Assembly: GCA_009774395.1 (NCBI GenBank) | Contig: VSNQ01000067.1 | Coordinates: 1 to 8,893 of the forward strand | Origin: Lachnospiraceae bacterium | Lineage (GTDB): Bacteria > Bacillota > Clostridia > Lachnospirales > Lachnospiraceae | DNA length: 8,893 nucleotides | Reading direction: 5' to 3' | Part shown: positions 6,176 to 8,893 of the stretch, in pieces | How positions within the stretch are numbered: the first letter of the stretch is position 1 | Layout: each line of letters opens with the position of its first letter | The notes under the pieces: generated by a model | The model's input: the letters and a program-made list of their open reading frames with translations, nothing else | Told to the model about the DNA's origin: nothing | Databases searched by the model: none | Translations under genes and position numbers: made by a program

Positions 6176-8887
6176 ATGGAAACAATACAATTTTTGGGAG
6201 AAGATGGAATATTTTCCATAGAGCAGCCAGAGAACTACAGTGCTCTCTATTTCCCGATAGCCGGAGAACAGGGAATCAAAAGTGCTGTTACGCCTAATCT
6301 GGGAGGGGACAGCAAGATGAATCAAAATGCTTTTATCATGGAGCCAGTAAGTGTGGAAAATCTGCATAATAACCGATCTGGAAGAAATTTCTGGTGTTAT
6401 GTGGAGGGAGCAGGCGCATGGTCAGCAACAGGGGCTTCTGCGGAGGAGGAAAGCAGGCGCTTTACAAACAGCCAAGATAAGAGCACACTGACAGCCGGTT
6501 TTATGTGGCAGACCGTTGTAAGGCAGTCCCAGAAATATCAGTTAAAAGCGGAGATTACGTCGTTTGTACCACTAGAACACAATGTGGAAATTATGTTTGT
6601 GACGATTTGTAACCAAGACAGCCAAACTAAAACCATTACACCGACAGCGGCGGTTCCTATTTATGGAAGGAGTGCTGACAACATCCGCGATCACAGGCAC
6701 GTTACTTCCCTGCTGCATCGGATAAAGACAACCGATTATGGCGTTTGTGTAAAGCCGACACTGTCATTTGACGAGCGAGGCCATAGGAAAAACGAACTGA
6801 CGTACTTTGTGTGTGGTGTTACTGGAAACGGGGAAAAACCGAAGGACTTTTATCCGATTGCAGAAAATTTTCTGGGAGAGGGCGGAAGCTATGCGCATCC
6901 TAGAAGTATTATTGAAAATAGGAATGGCGTGTCAGCCGGAAGCAGTTTTTCAGGGGGTGAGGCGTTAGGCGGTATTCGCTTTACGTCAGTTACACTAAAG
7001 CCGCAGGAAAGTGTGTCCTATACAATTATTATGGGAGTAACGCAGCAGGAGGAAGAAATTGCAGGAATTGTTTCTGCATATCAAACTGCAAAACAAGTGG
7101 AAAATGCGAAAACACAGATGCACAATTATTGGCAGGATAAAGTAAATGTGCGATACAGCACAGGGGATAAGCGCTTTGATAATTTTATGCGCTGGGTAAG
7201 CTTTCAGCCAATTTTAAGACGGATTTACGGATGCTCGTTTTTGCCGCATCATGATTATGGCAGAGGCGGCAGAGGGTGGCGCGACTTATGGCAGGACTGC
7301 CTCTCTTTGCTAATTATGGATCCAAGCGGTGTGCGGCAAATGATTCTGGACAATTACGGCGGTGTGAGGATTGACGGCACTAACGCAACAATTATTGGGG
7401 AACGTCAGGGAGAGTTTGTAGCGGATAGAAACGGTATTGCACGTGTTTGGATGGATCATGGTGTATGGCCATTTATAACAACGAAACTGTATATCGATCA
7501 GACGGGCGATATTGAAATATTAAAGGAACAAATCCCATATTTTAAAGATGAACAGGCACAGCGCGGCGGTGGTTTGGATACACAGTGGAATACAAAATAT
7601 GGTCTACAGCAAAAATCAGAGGAGGGGGCTGTATACCAGGGAAGTATTTTGGAACATCTATTGTTGCAGCATTTATGTGCGTTTTATGAAGTGGGCGAAC
7701 ATAATCATATCCGCCTGCGCGGAGCAGATTGGAATGATGCGTTGGATATGGCAGCAGAGCGCGGGGAAAGTGTGGCATTTACTTGCGCATATGCAGGAAA
7801 TTTGGAGCAGTTGGCAGAATTGCTTTCTATTTTGGCAGATCGGTTTGGCTGGAAGCAGGTGGAATTGTTAGAAGAAATGCAGGTACTGCTAAAAGACGAC
7901 AGCCAATTGTATTCCAATATTCAAGCAAAACAGGAACTTTTGCAAAATTACTTAAAATGCTGTACACATAATATAAGCGGAAAAAAAATACAGGTTTCCG
8001 TAAAAGAACTGGCAGAAAACTTAAAACAGAAATCAGAGTGGATAAAACAGCATATCCAAGAAACAGAATGGATTGCAGGAAAAGACAAGGAAGGATGGTA
8101 CAACAGTTACTATGATAATGACGGTAATTCTGTAGAAGGATACTTTGAGAACGGTGTCCGCATGATGCTGACAGGACAGGTATTTGCAATTATGAGCAGA
8201 ACTGCTAAGGAGGAACAAATACCGCAAATTTGCAACAGTGCTGACCATTATTTATACCAAAAGGAGATTGGTGGGTATCGCTTAAATACGGATTTTCAAG
8301 AACAAAAGTTTAACTTGGGAAGAATGTTTGGCTTTGCATATGGTGAAAAAGAAAACGGTGCAGTTTTCTCGCATATGACAGTAATGTTTGCTAACGCATT
8401 ATACCAAAGAGGGTTTGTGCAAGAGGGATATAAAGCGTTGCAGACTCTTGCAGATTCTGCGCTGAACTTTGATGTCAGCAGAATTTACCCAGGAATTCCG
8501 GAATATTTTAACGGAAACGGAAGAGGGCTGTATCATTATTTAACTGGTGCCGCAAGCTGGTATATGCTGACGGTTATTACCGAGGTATTTGGGGTTCACG
8601 GAGAAATTGGTGATATGGTAATTTATCCAAAACTGCTTAAAGAACAATTTGATACGAAAGGAAACGCAGAAATTTGGCTGAGGTTTGCACAGAAAGCTTT
8701 TCATATTGTGATAAAGAATCCCAATGCATTAACTTATAAAGCATATCAAGTAAAAGGTGCAACCTGTGATGGGCAGACACTGCAAACGAATGATAAAACC
8801 TGCGTGCGTATTAGCCGTGAGAAAATAGAAGCGATGTCGGAGTCTGTTCACACAATTGAAGTAGAGTTGGGAACAGTGACGCAATAA
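6176..8887 (+). CDS. GH94 beta-glucoside phosphorylase (cellobiose/laminaribiose phosphorylase group)
   Basis: Cytoplasmic inverting glycoside phosphorylase of 903 aa. It would cleave a beta-linked glucosyl disaccharide or oligosaccharide with phosphate, yielding alpha-glucose 1-phosphate. There is no signal peptide. The N-terminal beta-sandwich (about 1-320) holds SVTPNLGGDSK-like and SADNIRDHRHVTSLLHR motifs. The (alpha/alpha)6 catalytic domain carries RRIYGCSFLPHHDYGRGGRGWRDLWQD near 350, RIDGTNATIIG, RVWMDHGVWP and EHNHIRLRGADWNDALDM, with the DWND motif at 518-521, where the family keeps its general-acid Asp. Length fits the roughly 900-residue branch of GH94 rather than the shorter cellobiose phosphorylases. 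Cellobiose, laminaribiose or another beta-glucoside remain possible. AGGAGG at 6161-6166 precedes ATG 6176 by nine bases. The 49-bp gap after the chemoreceptor has no terminator, so co-transcription is likely. The open reading frame looks intact to its stop, six bases before the window ends. Confidence 0.93.
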   Translation: METIQFLGEDGIFSIEQPENYSALYFPIAGEQGIKSAVTPNLGGDSKMNQNAFIMEPVSVENLHNNRSGRNFWCYVEGAGAWSATGASAEEESRRFTNSQDKSTLTAGFMWQTVVRQSQKYQLKAEITSFVPLEHNVEIMFVTICNQDSQTKTITPTAAVPIYGRSADNIRDHRHVTSLLHRIKTTDYGVCVKPTLSFDERGHRKNELTYFVCGVTGNGEKPKDFYPIAENFLGEGGSYAHPRSIIENRNGVSAGSSFSGGEALGGIRFTSVTLKPQESVSYTIIMGVTQQEEEIAGIVSAYQTAKQVENAKTQMHNYWQDKVNVRYSTGDKRFDNFMRWVSFQPILRRIYGCSFLPHHDYGRGGRGWRDLWQDCLSLLIMDPSGVRQMILDNYGGVRIDGTNATIIGERQGEFVADRNGIARVWMDHGVWPFITTKLYIDQTGDIEILKEQIPYFKDEQAQRGGGLDTQWNTKYGLQQKSEEGAVYQGSILEHLLLQHLCAFYEVGEHNHIRLRGADWNDALDMAAERGESVAFTCAYAGNLEQLAELLSILADRFGWKQVELLEEMQVLLKDDSQLYSNIQAKQELLQNYLKCCTHNISGKKIQVSVKELAENLKQKSEWIKQHIQETEWIAGKDKEGWYNSYYDNDGNSVEGYFENGVRMMLTGQVFAIMSRTAKEEQIPQICNSADHYLYQKEIGGYRLNTDFQEQKFNLGRMFGFAYGEKENGAVFSHMTVMFANALYQRGFVQEGYKALQTLADSALNFDVSRIYPGIPEYFNGNGRGLYHYLTGAASWYMLTVITEVFGVHGEIGDMVIYPKLLKEQFDTKGNAEIWLRFAQKAFHIVIKNPNALTYKAYQVKGATCDGQTLQTNDKTCVRISREKIEAMSESVHTIEVELGTVTQ

Positions 8888-8893
8888 AAGCAG

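Overview
The window looks like chromosome from a Gram-positive anaerobe of the Clostridia, most likely a Lachnospiraceae-type gut or rumen bacterium. I infer this from the A+T-leaning composition, strong AGGAGG-type ribosome binding sites, an M56 antirepressor-type membrane peptidase, a Gram-positive lipoprotein solute-binding protein, and the style of the GH94 phosphorylase. This is judged by eye; the species cannot be named.

Layout: four genes, all on the + strand. (1) 39-2084: an M56 (BlaR1/MecR1-type) zinc metallopeptidase. In place of a beta-lactam sensor it has a Glu/Gln-rich stalk, an unrecognised domain and five 28-residue helical repeats. (2) 2085-2558: a 474-bp gap holding a terminator hairpin, a 98-bp palindromic MITE-like element with 17-bp perfect inverted ends, an A+T-rich stretch, and a repeat array directly in front of the next gene. 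(3) 2559-3545: a lipoprotein type-1 periplasmic sugar-binding protein with no ABC transporter partner in view. (4) 3631-6126: a methyl-accepting chemotaxis protein whose extracellular double-Cache sensor is interrupted by what reads as a complete CBM4_9-type carbohydrate-binding module. (5) 6176-8887: a cytoplasmic GH94 beta-glucoside phosphorylase of the cellobiose/laminaribiose phosphorylase group.

Genes 3-5 read as one transcription unit: same strand, gaps of 85 and 49 bp without an evident terminator, each with its own good ribosome binding site. The suggested theme is to find, bind and use beta-glucans. The lipoprotein would capture free sugar, the CBM-bearing receptor would sense polysaccharide or oligosaccharide and steer motility, and the phosphorylase would split imported disaccharide or oligosaccharide with phosphate to give glucose 1-phosphate. 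This is inference from adjacency and domain content; neither the transporter nor the polysaccharide-degrading enzyme lies in the window.

The most notable object is the CBM inserted in the chemoreceptor sensor. Next are the repeat array in front of the sugar-binding gene, with three copies of the palindrome ATTGC-A-GCAAT, and the repeat-built C-terminus of the M56 protein.
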